A stretch of 64,000 bases of DNA, taken from the NCBI GenBank assembly GCA_963662175.1, contig OY759214.1, forward strand, positions 78,752,037-78,816,036, given 5' to 3'. Positions 42,440-53,822 of the stretch are shown piece after piece; the stretch's first letter is position 1, and the number at the start of each line of letters is the position of its first letter. Below the pieces are notes generated by a model. The model was given only the letters and a program-made list of their open reading frames with translations. It was not told the origin of the DNA and did not search any database. A program made the position numbers and the translations under genes. This DNA comes from Aradus depressus. Its lineage: Eukaryota > Arthropoda > Insecta > Hemiptera > Aradidae.

Positions 42440-43308
42440 ATGTAAGTCATCAGTTAAATATTACATTCAAAAAATCAACTTCTTCATGAGTAATACTTTT
42501 TTCAAAAAGAGAGGAACAATGTTTAGAGTTGAATTAACAATTGTTCCTAAAGAACAAAGCTATTTGAAAATATATCCCTTCTGATTCTTATTAATTTGTA
42601 AATATAAAAAGAAATATACGGACAATTATAGTGATAAAAATAAAGCGCTATATTTAAAAGTGATTGTGACTGACCATACGATTCTTTATGCCATTTACTG
42701 GTCCATATTTGGGAGCCTCCATCAGATGTTTTTACATAAAATTACACCTCGATCAAACTAATAAAACCAGTTAATAAAAGATAGCTAATAAAAAATAATA
42801 TAGAGCCATCGTTACCAACACGGATTAAGGTTTAATATAGTGTCGTTATTTTTTATATTTATACCATAAAGCTTACTGTCCTTCGTAGAAATATAATACA
42901 TATTATATCACAGCTTATTCACTATAATAGACATCTTTATAGGTTATAAACTATAGTCTAATCTATAATGGCAGGGGGAAATGTCAAATTATTCTGCTAA
43001 GATCAGGGAATAAGAAAAAAAAAAAAAATGAATCACCGACAATGTACTTTCCCAAAACAAATTCATCAATTACGTTTTCGCTCTCCCTTCAAAAGTAATT
43101 GACCGTTTGGACTAAAAATCGATAGATCGGCTTTTTACTAAATTTTGTGTCGATCGGCTGTTATAAGGGTTTTTGGTGTCCTAGGCCCTTCTACTGATCC
43201 TCCCCTGCCTTTCGGCCGACATATCTGAATCTGAAAATCAATAGGCATCATCCTTTTGGGGTTTTGAATTTAAATATAATGTTTCATGTCGATACATTGA
43301 TTACATCG
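42440..43308. repeat. AT-rich spacer and repeat A
   Basis: 42440-43030 has no gene. 43030-43308 is repeat A in plus orientation (ATGAATCACCGACAATGTAC, TTCATGTCGATACATTG), cut by the second LINE copy. Confidence 0.55.
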
Positions 43309-43696
43309 CTAAATGTCTTGGCTGAATGGTTCAGCAAGTGGAACCTCTCTCTGAACCCTGAAAAAACAAGAAAAGATATTCACCTTAGCTAAGTAGGCTT
43401 CAGCTGGAAGGCCTAAGAACACTAGCTCTGGGTGACATCTCTATCCCATGGAATCCTAAGGACCAGAGAGTAAAGTATCTAGGGGTAACCTTGGATACGA
43501 GGGCCACCTGGAAACTACACATTAACACCAAACTGCAACAAGCACACAGTGGACTCAACCAACTCTACCCTCTCATTAACAGAAAAACATCACTTAAACA
43601 CAAAGCCACGATACTTCTGTACAAATCACTCATTAGACCCATATACGCCTCCCCCGTTTGGATGACAGCTATGACAACAAAAATACAGAAATACAG
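43309..43696 (+). mobile_element. Second copy of the Jockey-like LINE fragment, 3'-truncated
   Basis: It is nearly identical to 41726-42113 and shares the same early stop. It begins at the same base (CTAAATGTCTTGG) but stops after ACAGAAAT, without a 3'UTR or tail. A 6-bp repeat, ACATCG, stands at both edges (43303-43308, 43697-43702). The host sequence is again repeat A. The missing 3' end argues against ordinary target-primed insertion. Confidence 0.8.
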
Positions 43697-44930
43697 ACAT
43701 CGGCAGTTATCGTGTTATCTAGACGTACAGACATAGACCAGTTTGTTTTTTTAATCCTTGGATTCAGGGGAATGGAAAACATGAAATTTTGGTGAACACT
43801 CGACATCGAATTTCTGGCCGATTCCATAACTTCCCCTATACTTCGTATATATGGGGAAGTAAAATTAGTATACTAATACATTTTTAATTTATTTTTAAAA
43901 AAATATTTCATAACGCTGTACAATGAGAGACAAAATGAAATGATTTTGAGAAGGAGAGGGGGATAGAGAGAGTGATCTGTAAGCGTGGTTGGTATAAGAA
44001 AGTCCTGTAATGGCCACATCACACATATTTTTCTAATTTTTCAAAAAACTACCAATACATAAACCATATATATTATTTTTAGTTTAGACATTTGGTTTAC
44101 ATTCTTCGGGGGGCTATAACTTTTGTTATATTGATCTTATCTCAAATCTGAGGACTTGAGCGCTTGGAAATTTTATAAGGATCATTTCTGGTACGAATCA
44201 ATTTATCGATAGGACTAACCGTTTTGGGTAAATCAAGGAAACGTCTAAAAATAAAAAAATTACATTTCAAGATAGTTTCTGGTATATATCTCAAAAACCG
44301 GACGACCTGTGAAAAATGTTATTTAATATAAATTATGTATTCTAATATTTTCTACAACTCTTGAAACAATTTTTGATTAGGTCATAAATATAAGCTGTAT
44401 CTTGTAAAATGTAGTTAGGTCTCGGGGGAAAGTGGTGTTAATTTTCGTTTGATTTCGGCCAAAATCTAATAAGACTTACGCTCGTCGACTTTGTGAGCCT
44501 TTCATTCCAAATTTCAAGTTCATATGGTCAAAACGTATTCAGGGGACCTTGAAACGTGAAAATCAGTTGAAACCTCGATCTCAGATTTTCGCACGATTAC
44601 TTCCTTATACTATAGATATCTGAAAGTAAAAAGGGAGAGAGGGTGCCGAAACAGAAACCCTAATAACTGCCATTGTAATTAATGTATAGACATGAAATTT
44701 AGTATGAGAATTCAAATGCTTGATTTTTACTCGAAACGGTCAAAGGTTTTGACGGGAGAGCAAAAACATAGATGATTCGTGCTGCGAATTGTCGGTGATT
44801 CACCAACACATTTTTGTAATGAGAGAATCAGATAACATGAAATTTCGGTGAAAATTTGACACCGAATTTCTGACCGATTAACTAACTTCCCCCATGATTT
44901 GTATAGCTGGAGAAACAATAACATGAAAAG
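43697..44930. repeat. Repeat A end, repeat D, repeat A
   Basis: 43697-43870 ends with the palindrome ACTTCCCC...TATACTTCGTATA...GGGGAAGT. 43890-44600 is a long repeat D copy starting from the ATAACGCTGTAC / GAAATGATTTTGAGAAGG end. 44640-44910 is repeat A. Confidence 0.65.
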
Positions 44931-45430
44931 TCTACCAATTCCATCGGTTGAAGAGAACGAAGCGAGATGCGTTAGTTATCATAACGTTAATAGGCGCAAC
45001 ACAATCCCCCCTTCCAACATGTTGACGAACCCCTATCCAAGATAGCTTACGACTCAATAAAATTTAATAACAATGAAAATGAATTCCTTAGTGACATTAT
45101 AGAACACTTGGTAGATGTATATTCAAATGTGTGGCATTTGACGTATTAGACTAGAATGAAACACAAATCTCCACAAGACACCACATGTGCCGTTAATAAC
45201 CCTATAATCCCTGATCAGATATACAAGCCGTTGTCGTTTATACGGAGGTATGTGCCAAGCTGGATATCTGACTGTCCCATCTCAAACATAGAACCCCTTA
45301 TTCTGTTCAATGGAAAATTATAGACCAGAATCTTGTTTGTTCCTTCAGGTATTTTATCCGACTTTGATCTCCACTTTTTTAGCCCACTTATAGACAACTT
45401 ACATCTTTAATAGATTATTAGAATAACTCT
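44931..45430. other. Non-repetitive stretch
   Basis: Contains a minus-strand frame (45215-45397; GLKKWRSKSDKIPEGTNKIL) with no recognised family or clear splice sites. Confidence 0.25.
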
Positions 45431-46440
45431 AATGATCACAAAATAAAAATATGTGATGTGGCCATTACAGGACTTTCTTATACCAACCACGCTTACAGAT
45501 CACTCTCTCTCCCTCTCTCCTTCTCAAAATCATTTAATTTTGTCTCTTTGTATAGCATTATATTGAGAGTAGACATTCTTATACCCAGTAATGCCAGTAT
45601 GAAATAATTTTGAGAAGGGGAGAGAGACAGTGATCTGTAAGCGTGTTTGATATAAAAAAGTACTGCAATGGCCACATCACATATTTTTCATTTCATTGGT
45701 ATGAGTTACGATTTAAAAATTACCTTCTTACAATTAGATATTTTCCATATGGACATCTAGTCTACACTCTTCGGGGGGCTTTAACTTTTGTTGGTTAGGA
45801 TAGGTTTTATGACTCATTCGTCACTCTAGTGGACATGAGCCCGACTCTACTCTGGGAGTCTTAAATTTTGCCTACCCTAAATTTTTATTCACCTAGAGCA
45901 GGGGTCTTTAACGAGTAACTGACATCGTACAGGCTCGGGGCCATCGGTTAACGTCCCTTCCGAAGGACGTGCTTAAGTTTATTTTACCTCCCAGATAAAA
46001 TGAACTAAGGACCTCGGTCGGGTTTCGAACCCACATTGTTGAGCTCAGAAGTCAAGCACGCATACCACTGAGCTACCGGCGCCCTCTTAACTTTTGTTGT
46101 ATTGATCTTATCTCAAATCTGAGGACTTATATCGATTGAAAATTTTATAAGGAATAATTTTGGTAAGAGTTAATGTTTCAATAGGAGTAATCGTTTTCGG
46201 GTAAATCAAGGAGACGCCTAAAAATATTTGTTTCAAAACTACATTTCAAGATAGTTTTCGGCATGTATCTCGCAAACCGAACGACCTGTGAAAAATGTTA
46301 TTTCATATATATTATATACTTTAATATTCCCTATAACTATTGAAAATATTTTTGATTAGGTCATAAATATAAGCTGTATCTTGTAAAACGTAGTTAGGTC
46401 TCGGGGGAGTGCAGTGAGGTTAGTGCAGTTTTTATTCCAA
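45431..46440. repeat. Repeat D interrupted by a SINE
   Basis: 45450-45795 and 46089-46410 are the two halves of a repeat D copy (GGGGCTTTAACTTTTGTTG ... CTTAACTTTTGTTGTATTG), with a short duplication of TAACTTTTGTTG at the break. Confidence 0.65.
45798..46088 (-). mobile_element. SINE family 1
   Basis: Full head (CACTGAGCTACCGGCGCCC, B-box GGTTTCGAACCC). A deletion removes part of the 3' region after TATGACTCAT. CTTAACTTTTGTTG-type repeat D sequence on both sides gives its target. Confidence 0.85.
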
Positions 46441-47130
46441 GCCCTTGTCTAATCAACCCCTTTCCTTTGACAGATTTGGTTTAAAACCAATAGATGTCGT
46501 CCTTATGAGGTTCTGGATATATAAAATTTGGTGTGAATACATTCATTCTACCGGGAATTATCGTTTTCAAATATACACACAGATGGACAGGACATTTCAC
46601 TTCCTCGGCTATACGAAGTAAGAGAGGAACTTGTGTAATCGGTCAGAAATTCAATGTTAAATTTTCAACGGAATTTCATGTTTTCCGATTTTAACAAAAA
46701 AAAAAAGAACTTCTGACAGTATTTTTATGAACACGATAACTCCAGAAGGATTGAAGTATAAAATTTTATATGTATATACATGACCACAAGGACAGACACC
46801 TATTGATTATCAGTCAAATCGGCTATAGAAAAATAGGGGATCAGGGGAAGCTTAACACAAAAACTCTAATAACTGCTGAGGGAGTGTCACCACTGGGTGA
46901 TTTCTCCCCTCTTGACATTGCCATTATCTCTCTCTTAGCACATTTCCTTGTTGTATTCATTTTTTATACAGTTGTAAATATCTATTTGTAAAATAAATAA
47001 AATAATAACTACTGATTTAATATGAGAGTTCTGAAGTCCCTAAGTTAATTGGTCGATTGATTTTGGAGGGAGAGCAGCATTGATTCATCGATGACGCCTT
47101 TTTATCAATTTTTGGAAAAAATTAAATTCC
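46441..47130. repeat. Repeat A block
   Basis: Palindromic turn near 46608-46640 (ACTTCCTCGGCTATACGAAG). An unrelated insert of about 100 bp at 46880-47005 ends in AAATAAATAAAATAATAACT and resembles a short LINE tail. Confidence 0.5.
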
Positions 47131-47399
47131 GGTGAAAACTTCAAATCGAACATTCTGATGGAGTACTGCCTACAAAAAATTGATGGAGGAAATTATTCAT
47201 CATACTGAATCTTACACCTCTGATGGCCAGTTTTCGGTAGTAGAAAGGTACTCTAGTTAACCATTCGCGCTCTCATAGTGAGCTTAATGGAGCAGAAGAA
47301 ATATTTTCCGGAAAAGAAGATAGTCGAGAACTTCTAATATATAGAGGAACTTTTTTAGACATCCAATAAACCACCAAAGATACTTCTTGCCTCAAGTTT

Positions 47400-47625
47400 G
47401 AAGGGGTTACCATTTTCTTACAAATAGTGTTGCCACCATGTTCCGGGAGCCACGCCCTGCAGCACCTCGACCCTGACCGAGTGGGTCATCTTGATATTCT
47501 TCTGTTCGTGCGGTTTGACTGGAGAGGAGTGAACCCGGTTGCTCTTTGGCTGAATCCCGATAGCCCATTTGTTTCTCCTAGAATCTCTCTCGAGGTTACT
47601 TAGGTACCTGACTATAGCAGTTAGA
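47400..47625 (-). other. Candidate exon or unique segment
   Basis: A GC-balanced segment in AT-rich surroundings. The minus strand has an acceptor-like CTATAGTCAG (about 47610), an open frame (NLERDSRRNKWAIGIQPKSN, RVHSSPVKPHEQKNIKMTHS, VRVEVLQGVAPGTWWQHY) and a GTAAG donor-like site at about 47416-47420. The protein is not recognised. Its exit phase (two bases left over) does not fit tetraspanin exon 33110..33219, which needs one, so it would have to be a different gene or non-coding. The upstream Met region belongs to repeat D. Confidence 0.25.
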
Positions 47626-47773
47626 CACGCACAGACAGACATCAACGTGAAAATGGTGAAAACGTGTTCAGGGGACCTTGAAGGGTGAAAATTGTTGAAA
47701 ACTCGATCCCGGATTATCGCACGATTACAATACCTTCTTATACTATAGGATTAAGAAAGTAAAAATATGTGAT

Positions 47774-48092
47774 GTAGGGCTTTAACTACGAGGTCATATC
47801 GCCTACTACCAGGGCGCTCCTTCGTCACTCTGGTGGACATGAGCCCGACTCTATTGTGGGAGTCCTAAATTTTGCCTACCCTAAATTTTTATTCACCCAG
47901 AGCAGGGGTCTTTAAAAATAACCTGTAATCGTACAGGCTCGGGACCATCACTTAACGTCCCATCCGAAGAACGGCGTGCTTAAGTTATTTTACCTTCCTG
48001 ATAAAATAAACTAGGGCCTCGCCCGGGTTTCGAACCCACGATCTTGAGCTCAGAAGGCAAGCACGCATACCACTGAGCTACCGGCACCCTCA
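47774..48092 (-). mobile_element. SINE family 1, nearly full length
   Basis: From AGGGCTTTAACTACGAGGTC to CACTGAGCTACCGGCACCCTC. B-box GGTTTCGAACCC. The last bases of the 3' end are missing. Confidence 0.9.
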
Positions 48093-49757
48093 TAAATAAA
48101 TATATTTTGTTTTTTGTGACTCATGTAAGAGCTGTGACAATAACAATCGAATTTATATCTGTTATTGTATAAAAAAGTCGTATTCAGATAAGTGGCCCCT
48201 CTCACTTGAGAAAATAACTTCTGTGACTCCTGTCACTCCGGGTAGTGCCGCCTTTATATGAGCTGATGAATTTTGCCAACTCTTTGAGGCAGAGTCATTG
48301 ACCTTCACAAGAATTTGACCTATTTTTTAATAATTAATAAACATATTTCCACCCACTCCAGTAGATTGATTAATAGATATAGATAATTTTTTTTTTTTTT
48401 TTATCCCACTCTATCATTCTATTTTACTGATTGATCACCGGAAAATGAAAAAAAACAAAAAAAAAAACAGTCTGTCAGTTGGTCTGAGAATACGGTAGCT
48501 CCCGATCGAATGAATATATCAACACGAAATTTTATATGTGCTACCAGAAGCCAATAAGAGGGGATTACCCATACCTATTGATTTTCAGCAAAATCGGCTG
48601 AAGGGATAAGGGGAAAGGCTAATCACAAAAACTCTAATAACTACCTTTCTAATGAATGTATCAACAAAAAATTTCACATGTCAATTCAAAACGCCGTAAG
48701 GACGACACCTATTGACTTTCTGCGATTCGGAAGGAAAAGGGGAGAATCAGAGGACTTGGGCTCGACTCAAAATTTCTAATAACTGCCGATGTAATGAATG
48801 TACGGTTATGAAATTTTATATTTAAACTCAAACCCCTCAAGGACTACATATCGCATCCCCGCTTCAGAAGTGACATAACTCAAATTTCGTCAATTTTTGG
48901 ATTATGTCTCAAATAAGGTAAGAAAAATGATCTCTTTATTCAGGAAAAACGACACTTCTCGGGTTCCAATAGATTAGAAACTTGAAAGAAAAACGTATGA
49001 GCCCTCATTACTTCAAAATAGTTATTTCAAATTACATATAATTTTTCCATGTCGTTTTACAGGCATTCATGATTTTTGATTTGTGTCACTTCTGAAGCGG
49101 GGGTGCGATATATTAATTTTCCGCGAAATCGCCTGAAGGGAAGGGGGAGGGGGACAGAGGAGGGGCTCGACTTAAAACACCTTAATAACTGCCGATATAA
49201 TAAAAGTATCGACATGAAATTTTATATTTAAATTCAAAACCCCATAAGGACAACATCTATTAATTTTCCCTCAAAATTGGCTGAAGGGAAGAGGAGGACC
49301 AGAGAGGGGGTCGACTCAAGAACCCTAATTACTACCGATGTAATGAATGTATCGACAAAATTGAGAATGAGGATTCACAAACCCTTATGTAAATCTATCG
49401 ATATTTAATTCAAACGATCGATTCGAATTGGAAAGAGAGGAAAAACTTAAATGATTATTTCGTACTGGGGAAGTACATTACTGTTTAGATTGACTCACCT
49501 CTATCTGTCATCCCAGAATGCAGTGCACGATATACCTCAAAAATACATCTTGAGAACATTTCGTGGCCTCTGGATAACGGAACTCAATGGGTCTAACGTA
49601 ATCCACTGATCTAAACATGTTCTGAGCATAAAATGAATTAGTACACGTTTTTTTGACGATGATTACTTTAGTAACAGGTTCTCTTCTCCCTGTATAGGGG
49701 AAGTTATGTAATAGATCAGAAATTTGACTGGAGATTCCAAAAATATAAATTCCTGTT
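48093..49757. repeat. Unassigned spacer then repeat A
   Basis: 48093-48420 shows nothing. 48430-49490 is repeat A with an insert (48860-49110) bounded by two inverted GGGGATGCGATATG / CGGGGGTGCGATATAT words (TATCGCA and TGCGATA). 49500-49680 is unassigned and 49680-49757 is a repeat A end. Confidence 0.5.
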
Positions 49758-50036
49758 TATAGTTAGTTATTATGACTCATGGCCGGGATTTAACAACGAG
49801 GTTATATCGCCTTCTACCAGAGCCCTCTTTCGTCACTCTGGTGAACTACTATGGGAGACCTAAATTTTGCCTACCCTAACGTACCCATTTTGCTTAGTAC
49901 CTGACATCATACCATCGTTTAACGTCCCATCCGAAGGACGACGTGCTCAAGCTTTTTTTACCTCTAAGTTTTTTCTATCCCGCGACCTTGAGCTCATTAA
50001 GCATGCACGCATACCACTGAGCTACCGGCACCTTCT
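49758..50036 (-). mobile_element. SINE family 1
   Basis: AGTTAGTTATTATGACTCAT end to GAGCTACCGGCACC head. The B-box region is deleted between TTTTTTCTATCC and CGCGACCTTG. Confidence 0.85.
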
Positions 50037-51755
50037 TACTGTTTATATGTATGTGAACACAATTACTCCCGGTAGAATTAATGTATCGACAGGAACAATT
50101 TTATATGCGTATCCAGAACCCAATAAGGACATCTATTAGTTTTCAGCGAAATCGGCCAAAGGGGAGGGATGTAATGATTATATCGACACACAATTTAGTA
50201 TGAAGATTCAGAAGCCCCTAAGTAAGTCAAGTATTGATTTCTAGCCCAAATGATCAATTGGTTTTAGTGGGAGAGCGAAAACATAGTTGATGTTCGTTCT
50301 GGGGAAGTACTTTGCCAGGTGACCCACCGACGACTTTTTTCACTGTTATTGAGATTATTGTACAAAATTCAGATTATTTTTTTTTGTTTTGTTTTTTAGG
50401 GGTTCCAGATCAAATAAACCTGTTTCAAACCTGCCTGTCAACTTTTCTAAAAAAATCAACTCAAAAACTGTTTCGTGATCACAAAATATGCCAACAATGA
50501 AAGTAAAATACTCTTCGCAAAGTGTTCTAAAAACATGATATTTTTCGTGTGTAATACTATAATTTCTACTTTCTTATACCTCAGTATAAGCAAGTATTGT
50601 AATCGTCTTCAAAAAATAGAAATCGAGTTTTCTCAAGAGACACATCCACAAGGAGATTTTCCACTTTAGGATGAAACACCAGAGAAAAATGGTACAACCC
50701 ACACGTCTTTCGTTGCTGTTGTTGTACCTTTGAGTATGTTATTCCTTTCTACTAGAAAGTATTTTAATAGTGAATAGATCCGAGATCGAGTTTTCGCCAA
50801 ATTTTCACATTCCGAGGTTTCCTGAACCCGATTTTACCATATTCGCGACGATCTCTGTCTGTATTCTCTCAGTGTTTACATGATTGGAACTTTGCGAGTA
50901 CTCATACTCAGAAGTAATTAAAGCAATGAATGAGATGTCACAAGACCTAACTTAGATCTGATTCGATTTTGGCCAACATTGGATGAAAATTGAGACAACT
51001 TTAATTAGAGGCCTAACAACATTTTACAAGATGCTCCTTATATTTATGATCTAATCGAAAATTTTAAAAATAAAAATTGTAGATAAAATTGAAAGCACAT
51101 TTAATACAAAATAAGATTTTTCGAAGGCCTCCCAGTTCACGAGATACATGCTAAAAACCCTCTTAAAATAATGTTAAGAAGGATAAGTGTTTGCTGTGAC
51201 GTTTTCTCCATTTATGCTTAGACCTATCGAAAAATTGGTACTTATCGAAATTTCCAACCATCAATCAGCCCTAGAATCTGGATAGTACCAATACGGCTAA
51301 AGTTATAGTCCCAAAAAATGTGTAATAAATATGTAGGAAATATGTAGCTTAAAATAAATGTATCACATTTTTAAATATATTTTTAACCCCCTCCCCTCCC
51401 CCATGCACATTGATTTTTTAATCAAAATATGATTTTTAACCAAAACGGTTTTGGAGGAAGAGAAAAAACTCGGTTAATTCGTGAACAATTTTTTTTTTAA
51501 ATAATTGACGAGTTAATGAATATAGGTTTACTGCGTTACTTAATATTTGCAAACCCCCCCCCCCCCCCCCTCTCCCCATCACAAAGTTCGAACACCCCTC
51601 CCCACCCCCCTTTAGAAGCCTTACATGATTCATGGACGGTCCCTAATCTCTTTGAGTCTTTGAGTAAAATCATTCCATCAATTCACATCTCCACTAAAAC
51701 CCATTTTAATCAAATCTTTCTTTGTTTAGCAGATAACTAATATCTCTGCCTATTG
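50037..51755. repeat. Repeat A, a shared segment, repeat D and repeat A remnants
   Basis: 50037-50345 repeat A. 50655-50830 matches 31930-32100 (CACTTTAGGATGAAACACC). 50900-51390 repeat D. 51420-51560 repeat A remnant followed by a C17 run (51554-51570). Frames in this block are not genes. Confidence 0.55.
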
Positions 51756-52085
51756 AGGGCGCCGGTAGCTCAGTGGTATTCGTGCTTGCTTACTGAGCTA
51801 AAGATAGCGGGTTCGTAACCCGGCCGAGGCCCTTAGTTTATTTTATAAACTTAGGCACGCCGTTCTTCGGATGGGACGTTAAGCAATGGTCTCGAGCCTG
51901 TACAATATCAGGTACTCGTTAAAGACGCCTATCCTAGGTGAATAAAAATATAGGATAGGCAAAATTTGGGACTCCCATAGTAGTCGGGCTCTTGTCCAGA
52001 ATAGTGACGGAAGAGAGCTCTGATAGTAGGCGATATGACCTCATAGTTAATGCCTGGACATGGGTCATAATAACAAACTAACTAA
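51756..52085 (+). mobile_element. SINE family 1, full length
   Basis: GGGCGCCGGTAGCTCAGTGG head with a perfect A-box, B-box changed to GGGTTCGTAACCC, and 3' end GGACATGGGTCATAATAACA. TCTGCCTATT before and TCTGCCTTTT after look like an aged target duplication. Confidence 0.9.
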
Positions 52086-52432
52086 TCTGCCTTTTATAGA
52101 GCTGACTGAATACAATGGTGAGATGTAGCCTCTTCAAGAAGCGTACAGGTATCTATTAGAGAACCCAATTCGTTCTAACACTATTGCTTTGCGTGGGATT
52201 ATATAAATGATGAAATATTCATGATTACTCTGATTATGGATTAAGTATTACCTATGGAGTCCACAGTTATATGGTAAATTAGTCAATGATATGTTAAGTT
52301 GGGTATTACAACCAAAAGGGTGCCTGAGCTCTGCCGGGTGGTCTCTTCGTCTGTTGTCCTCAAACTGGAAGAACGTCTGTTCATATTAAAAAATATATAG
52401 ATAGACGGGTTAGTCGGAAAAAAGAAAAACCA

Positions 52433-52993
52433 GTGGGCAATAGATCTCCCATCTACAGCCAAAATGCACACAAAAGAGACATAAAACATTGGTGTAGCCT
52501 GCCGTACCTGGGGCCTATTTCGGTTGCAATGGGAGAGGTACTCAGCCGTCATAACATCGGAGCTTCCTTCAGGAGTAGCCGAAGTTTGGCACAGGTCCTT
52601 TCTAAACTGAAGGATTCCATAGCGCCTAGTGAGAACTCAGGGGTTTACAAAATATCCTGCGGGGCCTGTGGAATTTCATATGTTGGGCAAACAGGTAGAT
52701 CTTTTAAAACCCGGGAAGACTCACGGTTTTTGCAACACATTGTGTCGGAACACCATGCACAGCATATAGAGCACAGGGTCCAAATTCTCCACAGGGCTGG
52801 AAAAAGCAAAAAGCTGAATTCTCTTGAATCTATGGAAATCAAGAGAAATTTTCATCAAAGTTCCCAAAATCTTAATACCAGATTCGAGATTCCATTCTCT
52901 CCCCTCCACCTCTCTCTGATACCCCTGGACCAGTCCAAGACGTGTAGTGGCAATCAGAAACCGGTGGGGACCACTACCTTTGTAAAGTGGTAA
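52433..52993 (+). pseudogene. Penelope-like ORF C-terminus, GIY-YIG endonuclease (broken)
   Basis: The 186-residue frame includes the family segment LPYLGPISVAMGEVLSRHNI, then the GIY-YIG core GVYKISC..C...YVGQTGRSFKTR, then HAQHIEHRVQILH and LNSLESMEIKRN. In related elements an EH motif and a longer spacer follow KTR. Here KTR runs into EDSRFLQHI, so a stretch of the nuclease domain has been deleted although the frame is kept. The start given is the first Met of an open frame, not a true N-terminus. The protein would nick DNA in the intact element; this copy is probably dead. Confidence 0.8.
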
Positions 52994-53117
52994 GTTTTGT
53001 TGTATACCTAAGAAAGTTCATTTTTTAAATTTTTTTCAGTTTTTGTTATATTTGTTGAATTATTTAACTTGATATTCTAATGACTAAACTGTGACTTCAA
53101 ATCTTTGATTTGTTAAT

Positions 53118-53120
<3 letters not shown>

Positions 53121-53174
<54 letters not shown>
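53121..53174. repeat. (TA)n microsatellite
   Basis: About 27 uninterrupted TA units inside the 3' region of the Penelope-like element. It is likely to be length-variable. Confidence 0.95.
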
Positions 53175-53179
<5 letters not shown>

Positions 53180-53238
53180 TTATGTTGTTTTTGTATGCAC
53201 ATATTTTATTTTAAATGTTTTCCTGTCTATTGTAGTTA

Positions 53239-53278
53239 GCACTGAAGATGGTCTTATAGGACCGAAAGCTGGCTATGC
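53239..53278 (+). ncRNA. Hammerhead-ribozyme-like motif in Penelope-like tail
   Basis: Stem I GCA (53239-53241) pairs TGC (53276-53278). Core CTGAAGA at 53242-53248, an extra U, stem II GGTC (53250-53253) with GACC (53260-53263), GAAA at 53264-53267, stem III AGC/GCT with a 2-nt loop, and CTA ending at A53275. All core nucleotides fit a type I hammerhead apart from the single unpaired U before stem II, which two other tails here also have. Short stem III is known from Penelope-like hammerheads, which may act as dimers. Confidence 0.55.
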
Positions 53279-53320
53279 GAATAAAACTTGAGAGTGGACA
53301 ACAACTCTGTGTCTTTCATT

Positions 53321-53611
53321 AAATACAGCTCACAACAACCTCCAAGAAATTCCTCATATCTGTTCATATTATTAATTTGGGCCAATCCCTGGTGGGTGTT
53401 CGAATAAAGGACACTGAATACCGAAAGGGTAACCATCAAATATTATTTTATGAGGAATTTGAAGTATCTTCAATAAAATATATATTTATGATATATTTTT
53501 GACAGATATACTATTCTTCTGTTTATTTTTTGGTTTCACAACATATTAGTATTATATATAAGTACTCCCATTATTCGTATCCATACAGTGCTGCCATTAA
53601 ATCCATTATCC
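53321..53611. other. Unassigned AT-rich sequence
   Basis: Follows the Penelope-like end. No feature recognised. Confidence 0.25.
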
Positions 53612-53822
53612 GTTATTATGATTCATTCCATTCACTTAACTACAAGTTCATATCGCCTACTACCAGAGCTCTCTTTCGTCACTCTGGTGGACATGAGCCC
53701 GACTCTATAGTAGGAGTCCTAAATTTTGCCAACCCTAAATTTTTATTTATCTAGGATAGGGGGCCTTTAACGTGGACCTGACATCATACGAGCTCGAGAC
53801 CATCGCTTAATGTCCCATCAGA
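53612..53822 (-). mobile_element. SINE family 1, 3' part
   Basis: TATGATTCATTCCATTCAC (decayed end), TATCGCCTACTACCAGAGC, GGACATGAGCCCGACTCTA, to CGCTTAATGTCCCATC. The head is lost. Confidence 0.8.

Larger units (their letters stand above)
52310..53320 (+). mobile_element. Penelope-like retroelement, 3' part with GIY-YIG domain and hammerhead-like tail
   Basis: This is a 5'-truncated element. Its coding part carries the GIY-YIG endonuclease module characteristic of Penelope-like elements. A 3' region follows with a (TA)n tract (53121-53174), a hammerhead-like motif at 53239-53278 and a terminal AATAAAACTTGAGAGTGG segment. The reverse transcriptase part is missing. Left boundary is approximate. 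Confidence 0.75.

Noticed and set aside
43830..43862. loxP-like recombination site
   Set aside because: ACTTCGTATA-type words resemble half of loxP, but the spacing and arms do not match and the sequence is a dispersed repeat A end.
47418..47645. First exon of the tetraspanin gene
   Set aside because: The exit phase leaves two bases, whereas the next exon needs one, and the Met region belongs to repeat D.
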